A stretch of DNA of 64,000 bases from assembly GCF_000004825.1 (NCBI RefSeq), contig NW_008805071.1, positions 1 to 64,000 of the forward strand, given 5' to 3'. The first letter of the stretch is position 1. Each line of letters begins with the position of its first letter. The notes under the pieces were generated by a model. It made no database searches. It saw nothing but the letters and a program-made list of their open reading frames with translations, and was not told where the DNA came from. The position numbers and the translations under genes were made by a program. This DNA is from Heterostelium album PN500 (taxonomy: Eukaryota; Evosea; Eumycetozoa; Acytosteliales; Acytosteliaceae). Below, one piece after another: positions 34,333 through 45,935 of this stretch.

Positions 34333-34342
34333 CCGCATGCGG
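34333..34342. other. tRNA-downstream palindrome CCGCATGCGG
   Basis: Perfect 10-bp palindrome, 24 nt past the 3' end of tRNA-Asn and 29 nt before the LTR element. Confidence 0.75.
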
Positions 34343-34371
34343 AATAAACCGATTTTTAACAAAGTTTATTT

Positions 34372-34740
34372 TGTAAAGTAGTAATACCAGAGGTATTATA
34401 CCTCTTAGGATAGTACTCTTTATCAAAAGGTTGATTGAGAGATATGTAGAAAAGGTCTTGATTCGATATTAATAATGAGATATAACTTTATTTATTATCT
34501 TTTAATTAAACATACCTTGATTCGATATTAATAATGAGATATCGAAACAAGGAGTTCTCTCGGGTATTTATACTCTTGGTTTACCATCGGTTGGACGAGA
34601 TTCGTTGATGACTTCATCCTGGTAAACAATTCTAGAACTTCTCCGGTTGGTGATTCATCAATGGACCGTTAATAAACGTCTTCTGGAATTTCTATGGAAT
34701 TTCTATGAGTGTTCACTGAAATATCCATGACTTTTCTACA
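34372..34740 (-). repeat. 3' LTR
   Basis: 369 bp, TGTAAAGTAG..CTTTTCTACA on the + strand. It contains an internal direct repeat of about 26 bp (TTGATTCGATATTAATAATG twice). Confidence 0.85.
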
Positions 34741-36906
34741 CATTCCCTTCCAGGATAGAAATACACGAAGAGAGATGATAAATAAAGGTTAAAGTTGAAT
34801 TTGTAAGTTGAATTTTTAGAAGTTGAAGTTCTTGTTGTGTGTTGAAAAATTTTTTGAAAATTTTTTTGAAATTTTGCTGAATTTTGTTGATCAATCAATC
34901 GTACTTATTTTGTTTTTTATCGACGTGAATATTATTATTATTACTAGAAAGAGACATCTGTTGACAGTTGTAGATTGGATGAAATCTTTCACTATAGATT
35001 GTTATGTTTGTTGATATATAGGTATGACTTATAGTTGATGATCTCACATCGTGATATTGATATCCGACAATGAAAAAGAGATCTTATATTTGTTTAAATT
35101 CCTACTATTGTTCTAACTGTTACTTATTCCACCATTTAAGAAGTGCCATTTTGATGAAATAGAGTCAGTCAAATTAGAATTACTAGCAGTTGTATGAAGT
35201 TTGATGAATTGGTCTTGGATCTATCAGTAGCTTCGATACTTGTATACATTTAATCAATTTGATTTGGCAACGTGTTTAGTCGATGTATTATCTTTGGAAG
35301 ATCGACTAGAATGACAAGCTATGGCCATGGTTGCGATTACTACTGATCGATATGAGGAATACGATTAGAGTGAATTGTGTAGACTTTAGACGGTGTCCGC
35401 TATCATAGATAGTATGGATACATATGTTTGACCTCTGATGTTAGACAGTCTACACTTGGATTTAGCAACGAATATTTGGTTAATCCTGGAGTAACCTGTA
35501 ATAGCTTGTGGTATGATCTTGATATTCTTGACTGGTTTGGTTTGGTTTTGGTGTGCTGTGCTGTTGATATCGGAACGTTGATGTACTATACCTATTGTTG
35601 ATTAGTGACGAACACTAGAGTGGATGTCAACTGATCTATTGCTTCTGGTGTCGTTGTGGCGAGTCAGAAGTATGTTTACAACTTGGAGTATGTCGTGTAC
35701 ATCAATTTGGACTTTTATCAACTGCGAGGTGATTGGTTGTAGAAATAAGACAGTGAATCCTTGTCAGGTGGTATTTAGTGGACTGTGGCATATACTTGGC
35801 AGTTTCTTTAGAACATGGTTGATCTTTTGGTATATCCTTCACTTGAATCTTCTTCTACTTGGTGATTATGGTTTGGTGTGACCGTTACAGAGTCTTGGCT
35901 TGTTTTCAATCTTTGAAGATTGTCCATTGTCTGGCGGTTTGGAATCTAGGACAGGATAAGATTTGCTTGACTTGTGCTCCATCCTTCCAGTTCCGCAATT
36001 GGTTTGCTTACAGATCTTTATTCTCGACATTCTTTTAATGAATCAGACGAGCTTTGTTCGATGATTTCATCCCCCCAAGGAAGATGAAGACGTCGTATCA
36101 CCGCAAAGTGGGATCTTCTAAGAGTAAAAACCATTGCTAGTGTTGGGTTACATCTTTTTATATTATCCAACTCATATCCCTACATCCACATTATGCATCA
36201 TGTGGAGTGGATACGTCAACTACATTGCCATCTTTCTGTGGGTGTAGTTGCTAGCTGCATGACCATCTTTTGTGGGTGCAACCGTGCCAGAGTAATAACG
36301 CAAGAAAATTTTATTACTCTAACTGTTTAGTTTGGCAGCCATCTACTATCTCTATTGGAGTAGCGCTACCTTATATGTTAAAAGTGACTGGGTTGCGATT
36401 GTAGAGGATCACTCCTACCAATGAATTATTTGTCTTTGGCCACTTACGATCATGAATAAGTGCTACAGATCTTACAACCTGTCGAACATATAGTGTGGAT
36501 CTATTGGTAATAGGTCGTGTGCTCGACTGCTTGTATAGACAAGAGAGACCTGCGATCTCTAATCTATCAAGGGTCTATTACTACTCTTCATCTGCAGTCT
36601 TGATGATGAAGGAGTATGCATTTTTACCAATGATACTTGCTAATTTACACCTGCCATTGCTGGTGTCTTAGGACTATGGTCTTTGGAGAGTTCGCGATTA
36701 CTTCCAGGGTTGGTACCATGCCTGTTAACAGTCTTTCCTCTATTCTTCTTTGGTTGGGTAGACATTTGTTGGTTCTTAGGTTTAGCCTTTCCATTGTTCT
36801 TATTTGTTTGGACAGACTTATGGTTATTGGATATGGACTTATCTCTGAGTGTTTGAGCCACAGAGATATTATTGATATCTGAATTGGTATCTGACATATT
36901 TTTAAT

Positions 36907-36955
36907 TATAGATATATGATAGATAGATAGATATATAGATAGATAGATAGATAAA
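36907..36955. repeat. (GATA)n-type simple repeat
   Basis: GATAGATAGATA-type tract in the leader part of the LTR element. Confidence 0.85.
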
Positions 36956-37234
36956 GATATATGATTTAAATAGATATATGTAAGGTAAGATAATTATTGA
37001 TTCTTATAATTGTACTAACATATATAGATAATAGATAATATTTAATCTAATAAATTTGATAAATAATAAAATATATGGTTATATTATAATTGTGTAGATA
37101 ATATTATTTGGTTTAAATGGTTATAATAATATTAATGATATAAGTGTATATAATGATTAGGATAGTACGGCCTTACTTTTACCCGCGCGGAGTAAGGATA
37201 TACTAGAGTATTAAAAAATTAAAAATAAAAGTTT

Positions 37235-37603
37235 TGTAAAGTAGTAATACCAGAGGTATTATACCTCTTAGGATAGTACTCTTTATCAAAAGGTTGATTG
37301 AGAGATATGTAGAAAAGGTCTTGATTCGATATTAATAATGAGATATAACTTTATTTATTATCTTTTAATTAAACATACCTTGATTCGATATTAATAATGA
37401 GATATCGAAACAAGGAGTTCTCTCGGGTATTTATACTCTTGGTTTACCATCGGTTGGACGAGATTCGTTGATGACTTCATCCTGGTAAACAATTCTAGAA
37501 CTTCTCCGGTTGGTGATTCATCAATGGACCGTTAATAAACGTCTTCTGGAATTTCTATGGAATTTCTATGAGTGTTCACTGAAATATCCATGACTTTTCT
37601 ACA
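37235..37603 (-). repeat. 5' LTR
   Basis: 369 bp; no difference from the other LTR was noticed by eye. Confidence 0.85.
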
Positions 37604-39341
37604 TTTAGGTTTAAAACACTATGTTTTATTAAAAATTCAACTGATATATCTTAAATAGATTATTTTTTATATTCAACCGTTACTGTAGTTATATAAAATG
37701 CTTATTTTTATTTAAAAAAAGAAATTAGCTATATACAGAGCATTCAAACTTCATGCCATATGAATTGATATTTAACTTATTTTTAGTTTTTAAAAAGTAT
37801 TGTTTAGATACAGTATTATTATTAAATTAGCAATTTAAACCTCAATCTAATCATATTTATAAATTTACTTCTTATTTTACCGTAAAATTTAAATATTTTT
37901 TGTATTGTATCTACAGCAAAAATCTGAGAAACAGGACAGAAGTATCAAACACATTTTCATTTATTTGTTTTAGAGGTAAAAATAGATCTTTGAAAATGAT
38001 TAGTATTTATAAAAAAATTGAGACATTAAATGTCTTCTTAAAAAACAAAATAACAAACAAAATACTTTTTATAGATTTAAATTTATTTTCTTAAAAATCA
38101 ATAATATTTCTTTATTTATTAAGATATCCCTATATGATGACTATTTGATTCAAATTGTTTAATAAAGATTCATAGAGTTTTTGGAAATAACCAGGTGTCA
38201 TTTCATATCACCACTATTAATATTATTAAGAGCTCTATTGAGTTAGAAAGAATGGTATATATATATTTATCTCATGAATACCCAAGAATTTTAAAAAAAC
38301 ATTCAGGACCGGACTGGTTTGTTTATATATCAAATTTAGTTGAGAATACATTTTAAGTAGAAAATATTATGTGTTTTAGTATATTGATGAAAAGTGAGAT
38401 GTCTAGTACAGTTGTGGAATATACTAAATTATTTATTAGTCGATCTATATCATACTCTAAAATTTCCAAAAAATCAGGGAATCTAGAGCTTAAGATAGTT
38501 TGTCTTGTATCCAGTTCCATAAATTAAATCTAGAAAAGATTGAATTTAAAACTACCACTTTCAACTTATAGAATATTAGTTGTTCTATAAAAGGGAAATT
38601 CTTTAAAGAATAACCTTTCTTTATACTATTCTCTCCTTGTTTTATTTTCGTTTCATCTGTTAAATTACTTTTCTAAAAAAACAATATCTTTGTTTATGTA
38701 AAATCAGATAAAAAACTTTACATTTTGAATATTAAGAAGAGTCTAAAAGTTTTTTTTTGTATTATCACTGAAAGTAATTCCTTAATCGTTTATTATTCTT
38801 CTAATAATGTTATTGTATGTATCCTTTTTTCAATGATTTAATTGTTTTTAAAAACAATTGTACAATTTTATTTTAAATATAATTGAAATCTTTTAAATAT
38901 ATACTATTTGTATTTATGTTCTCTGTTAAGTTTGTTTTTGCTTAGTTTTTCTTTAGTCTTGAAACTGTTAAAAATTGGAATCAGTATCTGATATTTCTTC
39001 TTTTTTCAACTTAAAACTAATTAATTATTTATAATTAAATTTTGATGAAAAGGGATATACATATTTAATATGATTCTAATATTTTTTCATTGACATTATA
39101 AAATTTATAACTTTTTTTTCTTTTATTTTTTATAAAGTAATAATTATAAATCTATAAGTTTGATGGTAACTGAGTAGCTTAATATTCGATTGTATTAATA
39201 AAATAAATATATGAAATACTTTAATAGAATATTGTAAATGTCTTAAATATGTATTTGTTTTTGGTGAATTTATTATACAATGATGGTAATTTGGGAATTT
39301 GAGCTACTTGGGAAATTTCCTTACAGTTTTTGTAATCTTTA
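37604..39341. other. AT-rich intergenic region
   Basis: 1.7 kb between the LTR element and the F-box/FNIP gene. No gene or repeat recognised; a 64-codon frame at 37900-38094 is composition-driven. Confidence 0.5.
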
Positions 39342-40965
39342 TTATACAATAATATTTCTAATATTTTCAAGCTGTGATCCATCAACGAAAGCAGCAACAA
39401 ATATTTTTGAAGTTTGACCAAAAATAATAAACTGATTATCATTGATCCTTCTTAAACATATTGTTTTACCAGAGATATTGAAAAATGTGTTTTTTGGATT
39501 TGGATACGGAATTACCATTGTTGGAATAGCAAGAGTTTCTAAAGCTTCTTTAAAACGGAATGGAATTGCTGTATAATTCTGTCTTATATTCTTGACAACC
39601 AATTCATTTATCGAATCAACAATATTACTATCGATTTGAGATATATGGGATACTGTCAGTTTCTTGACTGAGGTTGGGAGTGAATCCAAAAAACTTGAAT
39701 AGCTTTGTCCTAATTCCAATTCTTTGATCCCATGAGGTATCTCTCTCATTTGATATTTTTTTGAACTGCAGGGCATAGCCAATCTTTTGATTTTCAAATT
39801 CTCGAGTGATTCTAGTTTACTTCCATCGACACTTAGAAGTTCAAATTGATATGTTGATCGATATTTGAATATCTCATCAACATCATATTTTGAATAACTA
39901 ATATCAAGATATTTGATTGATGGATGTAGTGTTGATTTTAGTTCTACCGATGAATTGGTGTACAGCGCTGTTAGGGATGTTGGGAGATCGCTTAAAGAGA
40001 TTTGATGATTTGAAGAGTCATCTGGTAGATAGAATGTAAGTGATCTAAGATTTGAAAGTGATCTAATTGATGAAATCCATAATGGTGGAACATAACGAAG
40101 AGTATAAATTGAATCGGGTAGAACTCCTTCATCAATCTCTATGTCATGTCCTGAATAGACTAGTGTCTTTAGATTGGGAGGTAATGAACCGAGTTGGAAT
40201 CCTTGAGTAAAAAGTGTGCCTTTGAACTTTAGTATTTCCAAAGACGCTGGAAGTATTCCTGGTCCCAAAGGTTGATTGAAACTATTTCCGAAAACCAACT
40301 TTCTCAATGACAATGGGAATACACCTGATTGGATTGGCCGACCAAAGTAATAGAATCGAATGCTCTTTAGATTGGGTGGAAGATATCCTGGTTCCAATGG
40401 TTCATCAAAAGCTTTTGTGAATCTTAATGATGTTAAACTCTGTGGAAGCTTATGACTTGTTGTTTTCCACCCCTTTAGTTTCATTACATTTGATTTAGCA
40501 ATGATTTCATAAAATCTCTCTAAAGATGTATTCTCAACATAATAAGGGATTTTAACTAGATAAATGTTTGATTCAATCGTATCTATATCCTGTAGTTTTT
40601 CTGATAATTATATTTTTTTAATAAATTGAATATAATTTGATATTCGAATTACAATAGTTACTTGGAGATATAATATAATCATGATTACTATATTTGTGAT
40701 CACTAATGATCAGAGAGTATTTTCTCTTATTGATTGATCTAATGATTGATGATCGATATGAATTCAAGTGTATGTAATCTGAATCTGAATCGAACAAGTG
40801 AAGTTGTTTGAAATTAAATGTTAAATATTTATCTCTCTCGTTGAACCATCGTTTACAAGCAAGTGTAAAACATATTTTATCTATATTATCATCTAAGAAA
40901 TCAACAATCTTTGCCAAAAGTATATGTGATAGCTGAACTATATTGTACGAGTTGTAATTATTCAT
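39342..40965 (-). CDS. F-box and FNIP-repeat protein
   Basis: Exons 40965-40662 and 40600-39342, joined at CCAA|GTAACT and TATCAG|AA in phase 1, giving 520 aa. The F-box is at the start (ILLAKIVDFLDDNIDKIC, TLACKRWFNER). FNIP units follow in exon 2 (FDEPLEPGYLPPNLKSIRF, FGRPIQSGVFPLSLRKLVFG, FNQPLGPGILPASLEILKF), then the conserved SKYDVDEIFK segment and the C-terminal INDNQFIIFGQTSKIF. Predicted SCF substrate receptor. The YDVDEIF block is shared with the FNIP genes at 5067 and 15337, so these three form one subgroup. Confidence 0.85.
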
Positions 40966-41194
40966 TGTATTAGCAGTTAATAAATTTGTAAAATAAGAAT
41001 AAAATTAGAATTTTTCATTTTGTTTTATAGAACCTAGTTTGTTATCAGGTGATGAGGGAATGGTTATTATAATCTTGACACTGACTTTAGAAAAAAGAGA
41101 TCCATTCTCGATTTCATTCCAATTGACTAGGTTTTTAAGATGGGTACGATTGCAGGTTTTAAAAATTGAGATTTTTCGATTGGCACTCATCATA

Positions 41195-41277
41195 GTACTC
41201 TTGGCCGAGTTGGTCTAAGGCGTCAGTTTAAGGCACTGATTTCTTCGGAAGCGTGGGTTCAAATCCCACAGAGTACA
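41195..41277 (+). tRNA. tRNA-Leu (AAG), copy 1
   Basis: Acceptor GTACTCT/AGAGTAC, anticodon arm TCAGT TTAAGGC ACTGA with anticodon AAG, long variable arm with TTC..GAA stem, T arm GTGGG TTCAAAT CCCAC, discriminator A. Identical over its length to the gene at 47183. Confidence 0.93.
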
Positions 41278-41295
41278 CTCAATATCCATTTTGCA

Positions 41296-41304
41296 CCGCA
41301 AGCG
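41296..41304. other. tRNA-downstream motif CCGCAAGCG
   Basis: One-base variant of the palindrome, 19 nt past tRNA-Leu copy 1, embedded in GCACCGCAAGCGAAA, which also follows the other tRNA-Leu(AAG). Confidence 0.7.
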
Positions 41305-41309
41305 AAATC

Positions 41310-41369
41310 AATGATCATTGATTATTGTATACCACTTTAGTTTATAAAAAAAAAATGATCATTGATTAT
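41310..41369 (+). mobile_element. Minute retro-insertion with 16-bp target duplication
   Basis: The 16-bp word AATGATCATTGATTAT occurs at 41310-41325 and 41354-41369. Between them is a 28-bp segment ending in a run of A. This looks like the extreme 3' end of a retrotransposed RNA with its target-site duplication. Confidence 0.5.
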
Positions 41370-42740
41370 CAAATCTGATACAGCTTCGAGACAGTCTTTA
41401 GATGCAAGCGCCCGCACCATTCGCTTGATTCTCTGATCAACTCTATTAAAGGACACCTGGTCCGTTGGAAAACAACTGGTGTCACTTTGCGTACCAAGAT
41501 GGCCATAGTCAAAAGCTATACACTCTCTAAGCTCACCTACAACAAGTACGTCGGTAGATTTACCGATGAGGAAGTCAAGAAACTCGATAACATACTGTCT
41601 TGGTACCTGTGGTCGTCCAACTCCAATCCGTTCATCGACTCCAAGAAATATAAAAACACAATGAAAAAGATCAGAGCTGTACAACCATGGTTACTTGGTG
41701 GCATCTCGCTATGGGACATCCAACTTCGTAATGATGCGCAACACGTGTGGATATTCAACAGATTCCTACTTTCATCCTCTGATCCTTCCAAAGTTTGTTA
41801 TTATACCAGTTGGCTATCTCAAATCCAATGCAGATCTATCACCTCGCCATATCTCAATCTATGCTACACTCTGTGGCACCAATTGGCAGTTCATCTCAAA
41901 CATCTGGACAACAAGATCAAATCTTCTAAACCAATTCTGATTGATGGTCTACCACCCACTTTAAAGCAAATCTACGACCACTTATTGATCGTCAAACATG
42001 GCATTCCACCACTAACTGATGGCCAGTTCCAACTATCTCTACCACCAACCAAATTCGACTACACATCTTACGACAGTATCTTCACCTATATATCGCTTAT
42101 CAAACACCAGCGTGGACGAAACACTGTCTTCCGGTTCTTCTCTCGTTCGCTTCCTGGATTGGCTTACAACAAAAACAAAGAATGTGAACTGTGCTTCACA
42201 TACTGCTCTGACCCATATTTCCATACATTCTTTAATTGTCGAGCAGTTATGCACAGATTCAACCTTAACACCATTCTCGACTCCTTACAGCTTTCAGGTG
42301 ATCAATGTTTCGATTGGAATATGGAAGACGCGTATCAGTTGGTTAGAAGAAAGGACAACATCACTACTCTCGCTTCACTCGTCTTTCATCAAATCTGGAA
42401 ATTCTATTGTAAATCCTATTTTGGCGGTACTCCTCTCCACGACAACAACCTACTATCTAATGAATCTATCATAAATGAATATATACAGCACATGTCAGTA
42501 ATGAAATTAATTATAAATACAGTTCAGTAACTTCAATCCAACTTAATAACCAGCACCAATCAAATGTCAGCCAACTATTATTTCCTCTTCATCATTCCTT
42601 CATTTCAATTAACCAATTCAATCATCAATATTCTCTCATCAACTTAATAATCTATAAAATATCAATAACTAAAATTATTATTATAATAATCAAAATAGCA
42701 ATCAATTGCAGAATTATGAAAAAGTAAAAGCTGTAAAAAA
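41370..42740 (+). mobile_element. 5'-truncated LINE (TRE-like) downstream of tRNA-Leu(AAG)
   Basis: Open frame from about 41430 to 42530 encodes the end of a LINE ORF2: thumb-like SLDSLINSIKGHLVRWKTTG, LLGGISLWDIQLRNDA, and near the end the zinc-binding CELCFTYCSDPYFHTFFNC motif. The RT core upstream is absent. The 3' UTR runs to an A-rich stretch near 42728-42740, after which a hairpin GATGGT TTAC ACCATC lies. It is in the same orientation as, and about 95 bp downstream of, the tRNA, as for TRE3-type insertions. Its protein and 3' UTR differ from the copy at 19637-20825, so two LINE families are present. The frame across the remaining portion is open. Confidence 0.8.
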
Positions 42741-43581
42741 AAAAAGAAAAATTTGATGGTTTACACCATCCCAATATATAACTTAATAAATCAATTTTTA
42801 CTTCTTAAAAAAAAAAAAAGATGCAAACGCCTAGACTCTGATAAAGTTAAACTCTGGGAAGAATGCAGTTACCCTGCGAGACTTGGTAGCAGACAGGTTA
42901 CAATTACAAAACTGATGCAACTCGCCTAGTCTCTGAGAGAAAAAAAATAAAAAAATAACTATAAACAATAATAATAATCTTTACAATATTTATTAACTTT
43001 GTTTTTAATGTTTTTAATTATCCTTATTTGAATATTATCGTATTTGAAAATATAAATATCATCTTTCAAATTCCATTCGTCTTTGATGGATATTTGAAAC
43101 AATCACTTTTCCAGAGTCATACCGGGCAATCCCATCCTCGGTGTTGATGGTAGTATCCTTTCTCTAAAGGAATCTATTCTGTTCTATATATCAACCACAA
43201 TAATAATAATAATAATAATATTTTATTGGCTATTTCTAAATATTCGAATAATATCAACTTTCATTGAATCAACAAAATATCAAACTACCAAAATTAACAT
43301 AAAGAAATAACCAACAAGTTAATCTAACCTTTCTTTATACACAGCCCAAACTATCGATTTCCTCTGCCATCATGTCAAGCCAGGCGGATGGAAAACACCT
43401 ACATATGAACTAGACATTCTTGATAGTTTTGAATTTGAAATACCATTCTTTTTTATTTCGCACTGACAAATTTCGTACTTTCTTTAACAATACAACAAAT
43501 GGATAATTAATTAATTTAAAAACTATACAGTGTTAATAATTAATTGTAATTTATAATTTATTTAAAAAAAATATGTTTATT
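42741..43581. other. Repeat-rich gap after the LINE
   Basis: A 20-22 bp word (ATGCAAACGCCTAGACTCTG and TGCAACTCGCCTAGTCTCTG) occurs at about 42820 and 42914, the second followed by an A-rich tail: possibly another retroelement end. Further GC-richer pieces at 43085-43165 and 43340-43470 (the latter coding-like, PGGWKTPTYELDILDSF) look like old repeat relics. A (TAA)n tract lies near 43200. Confidence 0.45.
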
Positions 43582-44094
43582 TTATTTGATTAAAGGTGTT
43601 ATTGAATAGGTAATGGTTACGTTATAAACGTTTGTTTTAGTGATGAATTCAATTCGTGTTTGTACATCTATCAATGTGTAGTTATTATTATTATTTGAAT
43701 TCTGAGCTTTGAGGTAGACATCGACTTTATGAGCATTGACATCCTGGTTGATCCATCGCGATGACAGATCCGTTTTTGCACCGCTCTCAAAGATAAAGGT
43801 CTCTCTAACTGTCTCTTCAGTTGTTATATTTGTGTAGCATGCTTCACCGCTTATCTTGGCATCGTGGTAATGTGACTCTTGATATGGCAAAGGTTTTAAT
43901 TTCAATTTAAAATATTCTTTTTTTTGACATTGGTTGGTTGAATTTATTATTATCTTTGGATCATCAGAGATACTTTTTTGTTTATGATCATTTTTATTTT
44001 TATTTTTATCTTTTTTATGATGATCTTTTGAACAAAACACACCAACTATTAAAAAACATACTAAAATAATTATTATTATATTATTAAACTTCAT
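43582..44094 (-). CDS. Secreted protein with Lys/His-rich linker
   Basis: 170 aa from the Met that begins MKFNNIIIIILVCFLIVGVFC, a clear signal peptide; an in-frame Met 15 codons upstream is less likely. After cleavage comes a basic low-complexity stretch (KDHHKKDKNKNKNDHKQK), then a beta-rich domain with two cysteines (Cys71-type QCQKKEYF and EACYTN), several NxT/NxS sites and alternating hydrophobic residues (YTLIDVQTRIEFITKTNVYNVTITYS). Likely extracellular. Family not recognised. The next upstream gene also encodes a secreted protein. Confidence 0.65.
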   Translation of the reverse strand: MKFNNIIIIILVCFLIVGVFCSKDHHKKDKNKNKNDHKQKSISDDPKIIINSTNQCQKKEYFKLKLKPLPYQESHYHDAKISGEACYTNITTEETVRETFIFESGAKTDLSSRWINQDVNAHKVDVYLKAQNSNNNNNYTLIDVQTRIEFITKTNVYNVTITYSITPLIK

Positions 44095-44309
44095 TGTTAA
44101 ACTTATAAAGAGATAGAGATAAATAAATAATAATAACAATGTTTAGTTAACTACTACACTTTTATCATTAAATTTAAAAATGATAAATTTAAATTTGTTA
44201 TAAATATAAATTTACAATCAATTATTAATATTGTCAATCATTCAAATAATAAATAAATAATACATTCATTTTTTATTTTTATTTTTTATTTTTTTGTTGG
44301 TGTTTAATC

Positions 44310-45491
44310 TTAGGAATACCATAGTGCTGTGTTGTATTGTGTTTTTACAGAGGTAGTCTGAATTGATGATTGTTGTTGTAAGTTGTATAAATCAAATAGC
44401 GTAATTGTATAGGATGTGGTAGAAGTGGGTTTCGATAAGAAAATCACGTGTCTATCGGTATTCTCGGTGTATGCAAATGGTAGACCGTCACTTGGCGATC
44501 CAAACGCATTGGAAGTTGAGTAAACTACCTTGGATTGTGCTGTCATCGCTGAATCAGATAATTCGATTGCAATGAGAGAAATCATTTGATTGCCAGTATC
44601 AACCATGTAGAGAATGTTGCCGATCGATGTGAACAAAAGGTAGACTTGGCTTGACAGTCCAGAGGATACATCCTCTATGAATTTATATTGTTTAACTGGC
44701 TGATCGGTGGACAGTGAATTGAAAACCAAAATCGATCGAGTGTTGTCGGTGACGTAGTTAACATAGTATAGTCCTGTATTTTGGTCGAGTGCACCAACCA
44801 AACTATTGGTATACTTTGGATCAACCACAAATCCAGTTCTATTATAATAAAATCGGTCAATACTGGCATCGTAATTATCAAAAGTAAGAATGTCAAGGTT
44901 GTAATTGTTGTGATTCCATGCTGGGAGATAGAGGTCAAGAGTTACTTTGGATTGTGGTACAAATTGTTTAGTAAAATTAAAAACACCCATTCCATTTCCA
45001 TAATAATCTGAAAAAGTATCAAATCCATATCTAATTGAATTAAAAGTTCAAAATTATTAATTATTTTTCTTTTTATTTATAGAAATATGATATTTACTTA
45101 CCCTAGGTCTGAAAATGAACCAGGTCCAAAAGTTGGATGGGAATTTAAATAAATTTGTTGAAATAGGAAATCATACCAATTTACACCATCATAATCTGTA
45201 ACACTAATAATATTATAATTATTCTGTGATGTCAAAGTTTTATTGAGACTTCCATCTTTTAAATTGATTTTTGTGAATTTAAAAGTTTCTTTTGATCCTA
45301 GAGGAGGGGAACTAAAAAAGGCAAGAGTATAAGGGATCCCTTCTTGACTCTTTAATTATTAATTTTAAAAAATTATAATAATTAATAAAATTTTAAATTT
45401 AGTATAAGAAAAGAGATAATCTTACTTTTATTAAGGAAACTGAAATAAATATACAAATACATAAAAAGATTTTTTGGTAAGAGATAAACAT
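44310..45491 (-). CDS. Secreted beta-rich protein, three exons
   Basis: Exons 45491-45426, 45349-45102 and 45030-44310, joined at AAA|GTAAGA..TTAAAG, AGG|GTAAGT..ATTAG, giving 344 aa. Exon 1 encodes almost exactly the signal peptide (MFISYQKIFLCICIFISVSL). The remainder is a series of strand-like segments with repeated pattern YNIISVTDYDG, YNLDILTFDNYDA, LVGALDQNTGLYYVNYV, which suggests a beta-propeller-like secreted protein. Several NxT/NxS sites are visible. Such families are common in dictyostelid cell surface and matrix. No catalytic motif. The exon joins are each unique in keeping the frame open. Confidence 0.65.
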
Positions 45492-45935
45492 ATTTTAAGT
45501 AGTTAAAACGAAAACTGAACTTGATTTAAGAATTTTAATTTATATTGAATTTCAATCCGATAAAGATATTTTTAAAAAATAGAAATCAGTTTACAGGTTT
45601 AAAGATCTCATCATTCTTCTTTCAAGAAAAAAAAATGAATCTTAAACAAAAATCGAAAAAAAATGAAAAAATAAGTTGACATCATTTATATGGACGGTTT
45701 GCAAAAATAAATGATCATCAAATTAATTCCCTCGCATATCACATCAACATAGTTTATTTGAAGTCAAGTTTTGTTTAAACTCTGGTCAAATGATGATAAC
45801 AAATTAAATTATAGAAATTATAAATAAAATATCATTAGTATTTACAGAAACATTAAGTTTACGATTTATATTTAGTGTATTCTTTTGATTGCTTTACGAA
45901 TCAAAAGTGATTTTATTATACATTTTTAGATTTAT
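45492..45935. other. AT-rich intergenic region
   Basis: Upstream of the secreted-protein gene; no gene seen. Confidence 0.5.

Larger units (their letters stand above)
34372..37603 (-). mobile_element. LTR retroelement, short or non-autonomous, 62 bp downstream of tRNA-Asn
   Basis: Two 369-bp direct repeats that look identical flank about 2.5 kb of internal sequence. Each repeat starts TG and ends CA. On the minus strand a purine-rich tract (GGAAGGGAA) directly precedes the 34372-34740 repeat, so that is the 3' LTR and the element reads right to left. Near the 5' LTR a Lys/Asn/Gln-rich gag-like start lies at 36897-36640. No integrase or reverse transcriptase domain was recognised in the interior, which is less AT-rich than the surroundings, so the element looks broken or non-autonomous. 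Identical LTRs point to a recent insertion. Position beside a tRNA gene recalls the DGLT-A and Skipper-type elements of dictyostelids; family not settled. No clear target-site duplication seen. Confidence 0.75.

Noticed and set aside
35624-35881. 85-codon plus-strand frame inside the LTR element
   Set aside because: Opposite to the element's own direction; no motif.
41005-41193. 62-codon minus-strand frame upstream of tRNA-Leu
   Set aside because: No homology-like motif; overlaps tRNA 5' flank conserved for another reason.
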